From: JACQFK01 sp964619955
GTDB taxonomy: Bacteria > Planctomycetota > MHYJ01 > JACPRB01
Length of the DNA stretch: 64,000 nt
Direction: 5' to 3'
NCBI GenBank assembly: GCA_964619955.1
Contig: CAZUJF010000019.1
Location: forward strand, 1-64,000
Within the stretch, counting starts at the first letter, position 1. Every line of letters starts with the position of its first letter. Of the stretch, positions 15,450 to 25,544 are shown in pieces. Under the pieces are notes generated by a model. That model saw nothing but the letters and a program-made list of their open reading frames with translations, made no database searches and was not told the DNA's origin. A program made the translations under genes and the position numbers.

Positions 15450-18400
15450 TCAGCGCAGCGACTGCATCCAGGCTTGAAGGTCCCGCAGGTCCCGCTTGCT
15501 CAGGCGCTTCACGACGTCCTCGGGCATGGCGGAGAGCGCCTCCTTGCGGGCCTTGATCCCGGACTTCGGAAGCACGCGGCGCTGGCCGTCCCCGAGCAGC
15601 AGATGCACCGCCTCGGGCGTCTCCCTCTCGATGCGCCCCACCTCGACGGCGTCGTTCTCCATCTGGAAGGCGGTCTGTCCGAAGCCCTGCGCGATCTGCT
15701 TGTTCGGGAGCATCAGCGCCTCGAGCAGGTAGTCGGGCGTCTTGCCGGCCGCAATGAGGGTCAGGTCGGGGCCGACCTCGCCTCCCTCCCCCCGGATCTT
15801 GTGGCAGCGCACGCATTGCGCGTCGTTCCGCTCGAAGAAGATGCGACGGCCCGCCTCCGAGTCGCCGCCTTCGAGCGTCTCCCTCCAGGCCGCCAGCGGA
15901 TCGTCCTTGGAGCGGCCCGCCTCGAATTCGGCCAGACGCGTCCGGAGGGACTCCCGCTTCCCGGCCGCCTCCAGCAGTTCCAGGGTCGCGCCCGCAGGCC
16001 AATCCCTGGCCAGGAGCCGATCCATCAAGCGTTCCAGGACGGCGTCGCTGTTCTTCATCGAGGCCAGCGCCGTCACGGCCGCCTGGCGCCCCGCGAGCGG
16101 CCCCTTTCCGGCGGCGAGCTGTTCGAGCCGCTCCAGCTTCCCCGGCACGTTCAAGGACGGCAGGGCCCGCACCGCCTCCCGCGCCACGAGGGCGTCGCCG
16201 TCCTCGATCAGCTTGAGGACGAGATCCGGGACCCGCGCGTCCCCGAGCGCCGCCAAACCACGCAAGGCTTCGACCCGGACCGCGGATTTCCCCTTCGGAT
16301 CTTCGACGAGCCCCCAGAGGAGCCCGATCACCTGTTCGACCCCGAGAGCCCGCGCGCTCCGGAGGGCTTCCTCGGTCACGACCGCAGGCGCGTCCGCTTT
16401 CAGGATCGCGAACGTGGCGCGCTCCACCGCCTCCGCCGCCGCGGCCCGCTCCCGCTTCGGAACCGGACGCCAGATGCCGATGAGACGGTCCCGACCCGAC
16501 GGCTGCTCCCAGATCGCCAGCACCTGCAGCGCCTCCACCCGCGCCGCCGCCGGCACGGCCGCCTGGGCCGCAAAGACGCCCAGCGCGGCCGCATCCCCCA
16601 GCCGGAACGCGGCGTTCACCGCACGGATCAAGGCCCGCTCGGGAGCCGCAGGTTTGAGCAGCAGACGCGACAAGGCGCCGAACGCCTCAGGGATGGGCTG
16701 GTCATAGATGGCCCGCGAGGCCTCGAGCACGAGCTTCGGATCCGCGTCGTCCAGGAAGACGGCGACCTCGGGGCGGCCCAGTTTGCGCAGGGCCACCAGC
16801 GCGCTCATCCGGACCGCGACGGCGGGATCCTTCGCCGCTTCCAGGATCGCGGGCAGCTCCGCGCAGTACGTGAGCGCCATGATGCCCGCATGCTGGAGGG
16901 TCCGGTCCTGCCCCGCGTTCTCCCGCAGCATGCGGATCACGGCCGGCAGGGCGTCGCGGTCCCCGGAGCGCCCCACGGCCAGCGCGGCGAAATACCGCGC
17001 CCGCGCGCTCGCGTCGTCCAGCAGCGCCGCGGCGGCGGGAACCCGGACCCGGCGGTCCCCGAGCACCCGCAGCGCCTGCGCCCGGATTTCGGCGTCGGCG
17101 TCCGAAAGCGCGGAGATCAAGGGCCGCAGCAGCTCGCCGCGCGGATCGGCGCCGAAGATCTGCCCCAGGGCCCAGAGGGCATGAATGCGCGCGAGGAGCG
17201 GACGCCCCGGGGCCGTCGCCGCCGAGAGCTCCCTCACCGACTTCCGCGCCGCGAGCTCGAACTGCGCCTCCTGGCGCACCCGCTGGTCCCGGTGCGCCAG
17301 CAGTCCGAGGAGTTCCCCCGGCTCCCGCTTCCCCATCCCCTCCGCCAGCAGATGCTGCACCTCGGCGACGACCGGATCCTTCCGGCCCTCCGGGTCCTCC
17401 AGCCGCCAGATCCGGCCCTTGTCCGTCTTGTCCCACATGCCGGCCCAGTCGGCGGCATAGATCGCGCCGTCGGGCCCGAACTCCACGTCCGGCGCGTTGA
17501 TCCCCCAGAGAAACCTCGACGGATCCGTCATCTCGAAGCCCGCGCCCTTGGGCCGGAGCTTGAACGTGTAGATCCCGCCCGGATAATCGCACATGAAGAA
17601 ATGGCCGTCCCATTTCGGGGACAGGCCCGTGCCGGGATTGACCGTGACGCCCGACGGGCCGTGGCCGAGACGCGCGACGAACGGAACCTGGAAGCCCGCC
17701 TCGAGCTTCCACTGCTCCTCGGCGCACCAGGCCCCGCCTTTCGGCATGAACTGGTAGCCGATCTTCCAGCCGTAGTCCGCGCCCTCGACGACGTGCGTCC
17801 AGCGGCAGGTCTCGCCGACGTCCGGCGTGATCGAGATGTTGTTGTCGCCCGTAAAAAGATTGCCCAGATCGTCGAAGACCAGCTCCTGGGGGTTGCGCAG
17901 GCCGGAACAGACGACTTCGAAATCGCTTCCGTCCGGATTGCAGCGCAGGACCCCGCCGGTGTCCGCATGGTCGTAGACCCGGCCCCCGACCTCCACGCGG
18001 AACCCGCGGTCCCCGTGGCTCCAGTAGAGTTTCCCGTCCGGCCCGAAGCGCAGCCCGTGCATGTCGTGCCCGCTGGCGCCCAGATGCACGCCGAATCCCG
18101 TGTGCAGCTTCTGCCTCACCTCGGCGACGCCGTCGCCGTCCTTGTCCGCCAGCTTCCAGAGATTCGGGATGCAGGTGTAGTAGACGTCGCCGCCCCGGAC
18201 CAGGACGCCGGCTCCGATGCCCTCGCCGAGTTCGCGGTACCCTTCGCTGAACGTGGAGACGTGGTCCGCCCGGCCGCCGCCGGCGCGATCCTCGACGATG
18301 CGGATGCGCTCCGACTCCTTCCTCCACTCCTCGGCGCGATCCCCCAGCCGGCGGCGATGATACGCGACCATCTCTTCATGGCGCCGCGACGCGAGATCGT

Positions 18401-18653
18401 CGTCCAGCCACTCCTTGCGCATGTGGATGTCGAGCGTCGACGTGTGCCGCCGGAAATCCTCGGCCACGTAAAGGCGGCCGCGGCCGTCGAACGCGATCGC
18501 GACGGGATTCTGCACCCGCGGCTCGGCCGCCCAGAGGGACACCTTGAAGCCCGCGGCGGGCTGCAGTTTCAGCCGGGCGGCCTCAAGCTCGGGAGAAAGC
18601 TCCTGTGCGCCCGCGGGCAGGCAGAGCAGGACGGCGAGCAGGGTCGGTCTCAT
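15450..18653 (-). CDS. PVC-type propeller/HEAT/cytochrome c protein 1
   Basis: A 1067-residue exported protein (signal MRPTLLAVLLCLPAGAQ). Domains in order: a soluble-glucose-dehydrogenase-like beta-propeller (membrane-bound dehydrogenase type of Pirellula and Verrucomicrobium; markers NPVAIAFDGRGRLYVAED, LRNPQELVFDDLGNLFTGDN, GADYGWKIGY), then HEAT-like helical repeats from about residue 520, then a PVC-type haem domain with CVRCH at about 947-951 and a C-terminal SAMPEDV whose Met is the likely distal haem ligand. The ATG at 18653 starts the signal peptide; longer frames upstream are antisense noise. It lies 20 bases after a paralogue, in one operon. Probably electron-transferring sugar or polyol oxidation; the substrate is unknown. 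Confidence 0.85.
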   Translation of the reverse strand: MRPTLLAVLLCLPAGAQELSPELEAARLKLQPAAGFKVSLWAAEPRVQNPVAIAFDGRGRLYVAEDFRRHTSTLDIHMRKEWLDDDLASRRHEEMVAYHRRRLGDRAEEWRKESERIRIVEDRAGGGRADHVSTFSEGYRELGEGIGAGVLVRGGDVYYTCIPNLWKLADKDGDGVAEVRQKLHTGFGVHLGASGHDMHGLRFGPDGKLYWSHGDRGFRVEVGGRVYDHADTGGVLRCNPDGSDFEVVCSGLRNPQELVFDDLGNLFTGDNNISITPDVGETCRWTHVVEGADYGWKIGYQFMPKGGAWCAEEQWKLEAGFQVPFVARLGHGPSGVTVNPGTGLSPKWDGHFFMCDYPGGIYTFKLRPKGAGFEMTDPSRFLWGINAPDVEFGPDGAIYAADWAGMWDKTDKGRIWRLEDPEGRKDPVVAEVQHLLAEGMGKREPGELLGLLAHRDQRVRQEAQFELAARKSVRELSAATAPGRPLLARIHALWALGQIFGADPRGELLRPLISALSDADAEIRAQALRVLGDRRVRVPAAAALLDDASARARYFAALAVGRSGDRDALPAVIRMLRENAGQDRTLQHAGIMALTYCAELPAILEAAKDPAVAVRMSALVALRKLGRPEVAVFLDDADPKLVLEASRAIYDQPIPEAFGALSRLLLKPAAPERALIRAVNAAFRLGDAAALGVFAAQAAVPAAARVEALQVLAIWEQPSGRDRLIGIWRPVPKRERAAAAEAVERATFAILKADAPAVVTEEALRSARALGVEQVIGLLWGLVEDPKGKSAVRVEALRGLAALGDARVPDLVLKLIEDGDALVAREAVRALPSLNVPGKLERLEQLAAGKGPLAGRQAAVTALASMKNSDAVLERLMDRLLARDWPAGATLELLEAAGKRESLRTRLAEFEAGRSKDDPLAAWRETLEGGDSEAGRRIFFERNDAQCVRCHKIRGEGGEVGPDLTLIAAGKTPDYLLEALMLPNKQIAQGFGQTAFQMENDAVEVGRIERETPEAVHLLLGDGQRRVLPKSGIKARKEALSAMPEDVVKRLSKRDLRDLQAWMQSLR

Positions 18654-18673
18654 GCCCGCCCATTCTCCGTCCC

Positions 18674-21600
18674 CTACTTGAGGCTGGCAAGGAACTCGAC
18701 GAGGTCCCGGACCTCCCGCTTGGACAGCACCTTGAGCACGTCCTCGGGCATCGCGGAAAGCCCCGCCTTGCGTCCCTTCACGTCCGACTTGAGCAGTTTC
18801 TTCCGGGTGCCGTCCGCCAGGATCAGCACGAGTTCCGCTTCCGATTCCTTCTCGATGCGCCCGGTCTCGACGGAGTCGTTCTGGAGCTGGAGCACGACCT
18901 GGGCGAAGCCTTCCGCGATCGTCTTGTTGGGCAGCACGATGGATTCGAGCAGATAGTCCCGCGTCTTTTGTGCGGCGATCTTCGAGAGGTCCGGACCGAC
19001 GATGCCGCCCTTGCCGAGCGCCGAGTGGCACTTCAGGCATCCCGCTTCCGCCTTCTCAAAGAAGATCCGGCGTCCGCTTTCGGCATCGCCCCCTTCGAGG
19101 GTCTCGCGCCAGAGGGCGAGGGCATCCGTCCTGCTCCGCGCCGCCTCGTAGCGGGCGAGCCGCTCCGCAAAGACGGGCTTCTTCGCGAGGGCCTCCAGCA
19201 CGTCCAGGCGCAACCCCGCCGGCAGGGTTCCCGCCATGAGCGCATCGGCCAGCGTGCCCAGCGTCTTCTCGGCCTCCGGAGCCTTCATGCCGGCCAGCGA
19301 CGCGATCGCCGTCTGCCGCACGGGGACCGGGCCCTCGAGCGCCATCTTCGCGAGCAGCGCCGCGGCATTCGGAACGTTCAGGGACTTCAGCAGCTTCGCC
19401 GCCTCCTTCTTCACGTTGCCGTCCCGGTCCTCGGCGGCCGGGAGCAGGACCGCGGCCAGCCGTTCGTCCTTGAGCGCGGCCAGCGCGCGAAGCGCCTCGA
19501 TGCGGACGCCGGGCGCCTGCCGGGCGCCGGCCAGTTCGATCAGGCTTGCCGCCGCCTCCTTGATCCCCAGCTTCCCCGCCGCGAACGCCGCGGCCTCGCG
19601 CACCCCGTTCGGCAGCTCCGTCTTGAGGGCGCCGAGCACGGCGGTCCGCGCCGCCGCCGCATTCCGGGGGGCCAGGGGGCGCCAGACATGCAGGACCCGG
19701 TCGCGTCCCGAAGGCTTCTCCCAATCCGCCAGCGCGCGCAGGGCTTCCGCTCGCGCCGCCTCCGGAGCCTCCTTCCGCACCGCGAGCGCCCCGAGCGCCG
19801 CAGCATCCCCCGTCCGGAACGCGGCGTTGATCCCGCGGTTCCAAGCCTTGTCGGGAAGGCCCTTCGCCAGCTTCGCGGCCAGCGCGGGCAGCGCCGCGTT
19901 GACGGGATAATCGTTGATGGCCCGCGCGGCTTCGAGCACCACGGAGGGATCGGAGTCCTCGAGGAAGGCGGCCACCTCGGGCCGTCCCATGCGGCGGAGC
20001 GCGACGACCGAGCCCAGCCGAACCGAAACCGATTCGTCCTTCGCGCGGGCCGCGAGGGCGGCCGCATCCCCGATCCACGCCAGCGCGATGCAGCCGGCGT
20101 GCCGCAGATACGCATCCTGGTCGGCGTTCTCCCGGAGCAGGTCCAACAGCGGAGCGACGGCCTCCTTCCGGCCCAGCTTCCCCGCCGCCATCGCCGCAAA
20201 CGACCGCACGCGCGGACTGGGGTCCTTCAGGAGCGCCAGCAGCCCCTCCAGAGCCGCCGGCACCCGCTGTTCCCCGAGCACCTTGCAGACCTGGGCCCGG
20301 ACTTCCGCGTCAGCATCCTGGAGCAAGGGGAGCAGACCCTCGGCGGCGCCCAGCTGGCCCAGACCCCAGACGGCATGGAGCCGGGCGAAGAGCGTCGAGC
20401 CCTTCGATGCCGTGGAGGTCAGCAACGCGGTCGAGGCTTTCCCCCGTTCCGCCAGTTCGGCCTGCGCGGCGCGCCGCACGCGGACGTCGCGGTGGCCGAG
20501 GAGCGACGCGAGCTCCTCCGGCGGCCGTTTGCCCATGCCCGCCGCGATGAGCTGCTTCGTTTCCAGAACGAGGGCGTCCTTGGCGCGGGCCGGATCGCCC
20601 ACCCGGAAGATGCGGCCCTTGTTCGGCATGCCCCAGCCGTTCACCCAGTCGAGGATGTAGAGCGCGCCGTCGTTGCCGATCTCGACGTCGGTGGGCCAGA
20701 GATCCCCCATGAAGGTGCGCAGCTGGGCGACCTCGTAGGCCGCGCCCTTGGGCTTCAGCGTCCAGGTCAGCACGTTGCCGGGAAAGTTGGCCAGGAAGAA
20801 ATGATCCGCGTAGGCCTCGGGCAGCCCCACCCCGCCGTTCCAGACGAAGCCCGAGGGGCCGTGTCCGATGTGGGTCACCGGGGGGTTCTCGGACGGCGCG
20901 GTCTTCCAGGCGTCGAGCTCCCAGAGCTTCTCCGACATCCACGGCCCGCGTCCCGGAGCCTGCTGATAGCCGATGCGCCAGCCGCTGTCGCCGCCCTCCA
21001 TGACGTAGACGAGCCTCGCCTTGTCCCCCGCGTCGCAGTTGTTGTCGCAGGTCCAGAGGTTCCCGTACGCGTCGAACGTCAGCTCCTGGGGATTGCGCAG
21101 GCCGGTCGCGTAGAGCTCCAGGCCGCTGCCGTCGGGATTGCAGCGCATGACGCAGCCGCTGTCGGGATTGTCGACCAGGACCTTTCCGTCCTTCTCGACG
21201 CGCGCGCCCCGGTCGCCGATGGAGAAGTAGAGTTTGCCGTCCGGCCCGAACGTGAGGCCGTGAAGATCGTGTCCGATGAACGCGATCCGGACGCCGAAGC
21301 CCGTGTGCAGCGCGGTCCGCACGTCGGCCTTGCCGTCCCCGTCGGCGTCCTTCAGCCGCCAGAGGTTCGGGATGTTCGCGAACCAGACTTGGCCTTTGCG
21401 GGCGAGCACGCCGGAGGCGATCCCGTCGGCGGGCGTGCCGAAGCCCTCGGCAAACGTCACGGCGCTGTCCACGCGGCCGTCGCCGTTCTTGTCCTCGAGC
21501 AGCCGGACGCGCTCGCTGGCGGTCAGCGTCTCGTACTTCGCCCCCATGAACTTCCGGTGCATCGCCTCGCGGTCGGCCACGCTCCGGCAGGCCAGGTCGT

Positions 21601-21841
21601 CGTCGACCCAGTCCATGCGCCCGCGGATGTCGTACGTGCAGTTGCCCAGGCGGTGGGTTTCGACGACGTAGAAGCGCCCGGCCTCGTCGATGCAGAAGGC
21701 GACGGGGTTGACGAAGTCCGGCTCGGCCGCGACGAGATCCACCTGGAGTCCGGCCGGCGGCCGGAGGCGTTTGGCGGCCTGTTCGGCTTCGGGGCTCTGC
21801 TGGGGGACGGCTAGGAGACACAACAAGAGCAGCTGTTTCAC
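18674..21841 (-). CDS. PVC-type propeller/HEAT/cytochrome c protein 2
   Basis: A 1055-residue exported paralogue of the downstream gene with the same three-part layout: propeller (NPVAFCIDEAGRFYVVET, LRNPQELTFDAYGNLWTCDN, GGDSGWRIGYQ), HEAT-like repeats and a C-terminal haem domain with CLKCH at about 935-939 and LSAMPEDV near the end. The spacing from the CxxCH to the C-terminus is 121 residues, identical in three of the four paralogues in this window. It is the first gene of the operon, divergent from the GDSL hydrolase gene at 21950. Two copies side by side suggest different substrates or a heterodimer; neither is shown. Confidence 0.85.
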   Translation of the reverse strand: MKQLLLLCLLAVPQQSPEAEQAAKRLRPPAGLQVDLVAAEPDFVNPVAFCIDEAGRFYVVETHRLGNCTYDIRGRMDWVDDDLACRSVADREAMHRKFMGAKYETLTASERVRLLEDKNGDGRVDSAVTFAEGFGTPADGIASGVLARKGQVWFANIPNLWRLKDADGDGKADVRTALHTGFGVRIAFIGHDLHGLTFGPDGKLYFSIGDRGARVEKDGKVLVDNPDSGCVMRCNPDGSGLELYATGLRNPQELTFDAYGNLWTCDNNCDAGDKARLVYVMEGGDSGWRIGYQQAPGRGPWMSEKLWELDAWKTAPSENPPVTHIGHGPSGFVWNGGVGLPEAYADHFFLANFPGNVLTWTLKPKGAAYEVAQLRTFMGDLWPTDVEIGNDGALYILDWVNGWGMPNKGRIFRVGDPARAKDALVLETKQLIAAGMGKRPPEELASLLGHRDVRVRRAAQAELAERGKASTALLTSTASKGSTLFARLHAVWGLGQLGAAEGLLPLLQDADAEVRAQVCKVLGEQRVPAALEGLLALLKDPSPRVRSFAAMAAGKLGRKEAVAPLLDLLRENADQDAYLRHAGCIALAWIGDAAALAARAKDESVSVRLGSVVALRRMGRPEVAAFLEDSDPSVVLEAARAINDYPVNAALPALAAKLAKGLPDKAWNRGINAAFRTGDAAALGALAVRKEAPEAARAEALRALADWEKPSGRDRVLHVWRPLAPRNAAAARTAVLGALKTELPNGVREAAAFAAGKLGIKEAAASLIELAGARQAPGVRIEALRALAALKDERLAAVLLPAAEDRDGNVKKEAAKLLKSLNVPNAAALLAKMALEGPVPVRQTAIASLAGMKAPEAEKTLGTLADALMAGTLPAGLRLDVLEALAKKPVFAERLARYEAARSRTDALALWRETLEGGDAESGRRIFFEKAEAGCLKCHSALGKGGIVGPDLSKIAAQKTRDYLLESIVLPNKTIAEGFAQVVLQLQNDSVETGRIEKESEAELVLILADGTRKKLLKSDVKGRKAGLSAMPEDVLKVLSKREVRDLVEFLASLK

Positions 21842-21949
21842 GGGAGCATCCTCCGCTGGTTAATATCGCCGGATCGGCCGGATGTGACTCCCTTTCATAC
21901 GCCGAACAAGGCCCGGGCGGCGTTAGAAGTCATATTGAAAGGACCGACC

Positions 21950-22633
21950 GTGAAGACCGCCGTCGCGCTGCTCCTGCTCGCCTCCCTCGCACGGGCCCAG
22001 GAACCCAAGACCGTCGTCCCCGTCCCCAAGGATGAGAAGCGTCACGCGGGCTTCGTGGAAATCGCGAAGAAGGGCGGCGTGGAGTTCCTCCTGCTCGGCG
22101 ACTCCATCACGGACGGCTGGCGGGGCGGCGGCGGGAAGGCGGTGTACACAGCGCATTTCGAGCCGCTGAAGGCCGCGAACTTCGGGATCGGCGGCGACCG
22201 CACCCAGCACGTGCTCTGGCGCCTCAAGAACGGCGAGCTCGACGGCATCACGCCGAAGCTCTGCATGCTGATGATCGGGACGAACAACGGCGGCGACTCC
22301 GCGGAGGACGTCGCCGCGGGCATCACCGCGATCGTGAAGGAGATCCAGACCAAGTCCCCCAAGACGAAGGTGCTGCTGCTGGGGATCTTCCCCCGCAGCG
22401 AGAAGCCGAACGCCGCCCGCGAGAAGAACGACAAGGTCAACACGATCATCGCGAAGCTGGACGACGCCGGCAAGACGGTGAAGTACCTGGATATCGGCGC
22501 GAAGTTCCTGAACGAGGACAAGACGATCTCCAAGGAGATCATGCCCGACTTCCTGCACCTCTCGGCGAAGGGCTATCAGATCTGGGCGGAAGCGGTGCTG
22601 CCCACGGTGAAGGAGCTGCTCGCGGCGCCGTAG
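21950..22633 (+). CDS. Secreted GDSL/SGNH hydrolase, acetylhydrolase-like
   Basis: A 227-residue exported SGNH hydrolase close to platelet-activating-factor acetylhydrolase-like and carbohydrate esterases. Blocks: LLLGDSITDGW (nucleophile Ser), FGIGGDRTQHVLW, MIGTNNGGDS and DFLHLSAKGYQIW (catalytic Asp/His). The start is GTG at 21950: it is preceded at seven bases by GAAAGGA (21937-21943) and directly begins the signal peptide VKTAVALLLLASLARA. Divergent from the PVC cytochrome operon. A probable role is deacetylation of polysaccharide-derived sugars, inferred from family habits. Confidence 0.85.
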   Translation: MKTAVALLLLASLARAQEPKTVVPVPKDEKRHAGFVEIAKKGGVEFLLLGDSITDGWRGGGGKAVYTAHFEPLKAANFGIGGDRTQHVLWRLKNGELDGITPKLCMLMIGTNNGGDSAEDVAAGITAIVKEIQTKSPKTKVLLLGIFPRSEKPNAAREKNDKVNTIIAKLDDAGKTVKYLDIGAKFLNEDKTISKEIMPDFLHLSAKGYQIWAEAVLPTVKELLAAP

Positions 22634-22645
22634 GCCGGTCGGGGG

Positions 22646-25477
22646 CTACTTCTTCTCCCGCTTTTCGAACGTTTCCAGGCTTCGACGAACCGTCGGGTTC
22701 AGCGGATCCAGGCCGAACGCCTTGAGGTAGGCCTCCCGCGCCTGCGGCCAGTCCTTCAGCAGCTCAAGCGCCGAGCCCAGGCACTCCCAGGTCGACGCCG
22801 ACCCGGGGTGTTTCGCCAGAATCCCCTGGTACACCTCCACAGCGGCAGGATACTTGGAACGGCGAAACAGCTCCTGGCCGATCCGGAGGGCCTCCTCGAC
22901 CGAGCGATCGAGGACGTCCGCCGCGGCTTTCACCAACTCCTCCGCCGGCGCCTCCTTGAACACGAGCGCCCGGTCCGCCCGCAGGCCCGGATGGGAAGCG
23001 TCCGCCGCCAGCGCGAGATCGAGCACCCCGGCAGCCGCGGCGACGGCCCCTCGCCGCTCGAGCAGGCCGGCCAGCGTGCGCAACGCCGCGCTGTGGGCCG
23101 GCGAGGAGCCCCAGCCCCGGATCATCCGTTCCAACCAGGCCGCTTCGGCGCTCCCCACGATGAGGCCGTCCATGTCGGCGTCCTGATGGAGCTCGGAGGT
23201 GAAGAGCCTCAGCGGCGCGTCGAACTCGAGGCGCAGATTGAGGTCGGTGTTGAGGGACGTCGCTCCTGAACGCGCGGCGAGCTTGGTGAGGGCGGCCTCG
23301 TCCAGGATCAGGCGCGGGAAGAGCACGGAACGGACGTCCTCCCCGCCCAGGTGCTGTTTGAGGTCGGCCTGGATCGCAGGGACGGCGTCCACCAGCTCCT
23401 GGCTCCGGTCGATCGTCGCGCGATCGGGCAGGATCGGCGCATCGGAGGCGAGCAGGATCGTGTCGCTGGCGCTGACGCGGAGGAGGCAGGCATGGCGGAA
23501 CGCGCCCGTGAGCGTGCGGAGGACCAGCGCGTACTCGGCCTCCGAGAACGAATAGAGCTGGATCCATTGCGCGAGCAGGCCCCGCCCGCCGAGCTTCTCC
23601 CGGCAGATCGCGTAGAACTCCCGCGTGAAGAGGCTGGCGACGCCCGCGAGCCAGGGGTTCGACGGCTCGGACAGGATGAGGTCGTACTTCTCGCGGGTCC
23701 CCTGGAGATGGCCGCGTCCGTCGTCGAAGAGAATCCGGAAGTTCGGGTTCTTCTCCGGCGTATGGTTCACGCGCGCGAATTCCGACGAGGCGCCGTAGAC
23801 CGCGGGCTCGAGTTCGCAGCAGGTGACCTGCGTGCCGGGAAAGAGCAGGCTTGCGCCGGAGGTGGTCCCGCTGCCGTAGCCGATGACGAGGACGTTCTTC
23901 GCCTCGGGCCGGAGGAAGCGCGGGAGGTAGGCGATGCCGAGCTGCATGTCCATGTCGCCGTCGCTGGTGGCGTCGACCTTCCCGTTGACGGAGAGGGCCC
24001 GGTCGATGTCGTGCCCGGTGACGGCCACGTTGCAGGAGGCGCCCTCCTTGAAGTAGACGACCGCCCGGCGTTCGGGGTCGCGATAGCCGTAGAGATACAT
24101 CCCCTGGTCGGTGAGGCGCGGGTCCAGCCGGGTCGCGCCGAGCCAGATCCCGACGATAGCGACGATCACGACGCCTGCCAAAGCCGGAAGGGCGCGCGGA
24201 CCGCGCTTGGGGAGCAGCAGCAGCGCCGAGACGAGATACAGGGAGAGGCCGACGGCCATGGTCCAGGATGAGCCCAGGAGCGCCAGACCCACGGGGGCGG
24301 TGGCGGCGGCGCCGAGAATGGAGCCGCTGGTGTTCCACGCGTAGACGGAGCCGACGGCGCGGCCCGCGTCGGCGGCGCTGCGCTTCGTGAGGTGGACCAG
24401 GAGCGGGAAGTTGAAGCCCATGCAGAGCGCGGGGAGCAGTTCGAGGGCGGCGCTCGCGGCGAGGCAGACCGCGGCGTTGCCCAGGCTCATGGAGCGGAGC
24501 TCCTTGGAGAAGCCGACGAGGATCGTGAGCGGATGGATGAGCAGTCGCGTGGCGCCGGCGGAAAGGACGAGGAGCGCGAGGGAGCCGGCGGCCGCGAGGG
24601 CGGGGTTGTCCAGATGAGGGACGGCCGCGCGGAACAGGAGGGCGCCCAGGCCGATCCCCAGGAGGATGACGAACAGCGTGGCGCTGAGGGCGTACGTGGA
24701 GCCGCCGAGCATGACGCAGAGGTGGCGGGTCCAGACCATCTGGAGCAGCAGCGCCGCCAGGCCCGTGAGCGCGGCGGCGGCAAAGAGCGCGGCGGGCCGG
24801 GGCCCCGGATTCGCCGCCACGACGGGCTCCGGCGGGGCGGCGGCCGGGAGGACGTCGAGGCGCCGCGCCAGGACGAAGGCGGCCAGGGCGATCGCGAGAT
24901 TGAGCGACGCGGCGAGTGCGTTGGTGCCGGAGAGACCGAGCCAGGGGAGCAGGTGGAAGCCGGCGAGGTAGCAGCCCAGGGCCGCGCCGCCGGTGTTGAC
25001 GGCGTAGAGCCAGCCGGCGACAGGGCCGAGGGCGCCCGCGCCGGCGAACTGGCGGACCAGCAGCGGGAACGTCCCGCCCATGAGGAAACACGGCGGGCCG
25101 ATGACGAGGAAGGTCAGGAGAAAGCGGACGCCGCTGTAGAGAAGCGGGAGTTCATGCAGGGCCGGATAGAGGGCGGCGGCGATGTGGGTGAGCAGGCTGC
25201 ATTCAAAGGGGATGAGGAGGGCGAGCAGTCCGATGGCAACCTCGCACCACGCATAGCCCCGGAGGGGGCTGGGCATCGCGTCCGCCTTGCGGCCGAGGAA
25301 ATGCGCGCCGAGGCCGAGTCCCAGGAGAAAGGAGGAGACGACGGCCGCCATGGCCAGGGTGGAGGCGCCCCAGATGTGGGAGAAGCGGCGGAACCAGAGG
25401 ACCTCGTAGACCAGGCCGGTCGCGCCGGAGGCGAAGAAGAGAGCGGTGGCGGCCCCAAGTCCGCGGGTTATGGCCAA
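22646..25477 (-). CDS. Membrane-fused spermidine-synthase-like protein with TPR tail
   Basis: A 943-residue protein in three parts. Residues 1 to about 450 form some twelve membrane helices, as in MFS-like fused spermidine synthases (FFASGATGLVYEVLW at the start). Residues about 500-720 form an aminopropyltransferase-like Rossmann domain with VLVIGYGSGTTSG near 529, CELEP, DDGRGHL and LSEPSNPW near 606. The last 130 residues look like TPR helices (LDRSVEEALRIGQELF, GSASTWECLGSALELL). Such proteins are common in planctomycetes, and the true reaction is mostly unknown; polyamine synthesis should not be assumed. It converges with the GDSL gene with 12 bases between stops. Confidence 0.8.
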   Translation of the reverse strand: MAITRGLGAATALFFASGATGLVYEVLWFRRFSHIWGASTLAMAAVVSSFLLGLGLGAHFLGRKADAMPSPLRGYAWCEVAIGLLALLIPFECSLLTHIAAALYPALHELPLLYSGVRFLLTFLVIGPPCFLMGGTFPLLVRQFAGAGALGPVAGWLYAVNTGGAALGCYLAGFHLLPWLGLSGTNALAASLNLAIALAAFVLARRLDVLPAAAPPEPVVAANPGPRPAALFAAAALTGLAALLLQMVWTRHLCVMLGGSTYALSATLFVILLGIGLGALLFRAAVPHLDNPALAAAGSLALLVLSAGATRLLIHPLTILVGFSKELRSMSLGNAAVCLAASAALELLPALCMGFNFPLLVHLTKRSAADAGRAVGSVYAWNTSGSILGAAATAPVGLALLGSSWTMAVGLSLYLVSALLLLPKRGPRALPALAGVVIVAIVGIWLGATRLDPRLTDQGMYLYGYRDPERRAVVYFKEGASCNVAVTGHDIDRALSVNGKVDATSDGDMDMQLGIAYLPRFLRPEAKNVLVIGYGSGTTSGASLLFPGTQVTCCELEPAVYGASSEFARVNHTPEKNPNFRILFDDGRGHLQGTREKYDLILSEPSNPWLAGVASLFTREFYAICREKLGGRGLLAQWIQLYSFSEAEYALVLRTLTGAFRHACLLRVSASDTILLASDAPILPDRATIDRSQELVDAVPAIQADLKQHLGGEDVRSVLFPRLILDEAALTKLAARSGATSLNTDLNLRLEFDAPLRLFTSELHQDADMDGLIVGSAEAAWLERMIRGWGSSPAHSAALRTLAGLLERRGAVAAAAGVLDLALAADASHPGLRADRALVFKEAPAEELVKAAADVLDRSVEEALRIGQELFRRSKYPAAVEVYQGILAKHPGSASTWECLGSALELLKDWPQAREAYLKAFGLDPLNPTVRRSLETFEKREKK

Positions 25478-25544
25478 GCTTCCCGACCCTCCCAGACCCT
25501 CATAAGAGCCTGGCCAGGCCGGGATATTCCCGCAGAAAGCCCGT

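Noticed and set aside
14625..18956. A 1443-codon plus-strand open frame
   Set aside because: It runs through the end of paralogue 3 and antisense to the parvulin and PVC cytochrome genes, with low-complexity composition. The minus-strand genes have clear domains and signals.
18605..21814. A 1069-codon plus-strand open frame
   Set aside because: Antisense shadow of PVC cytochrome gene 2; no domain or ribosome site.
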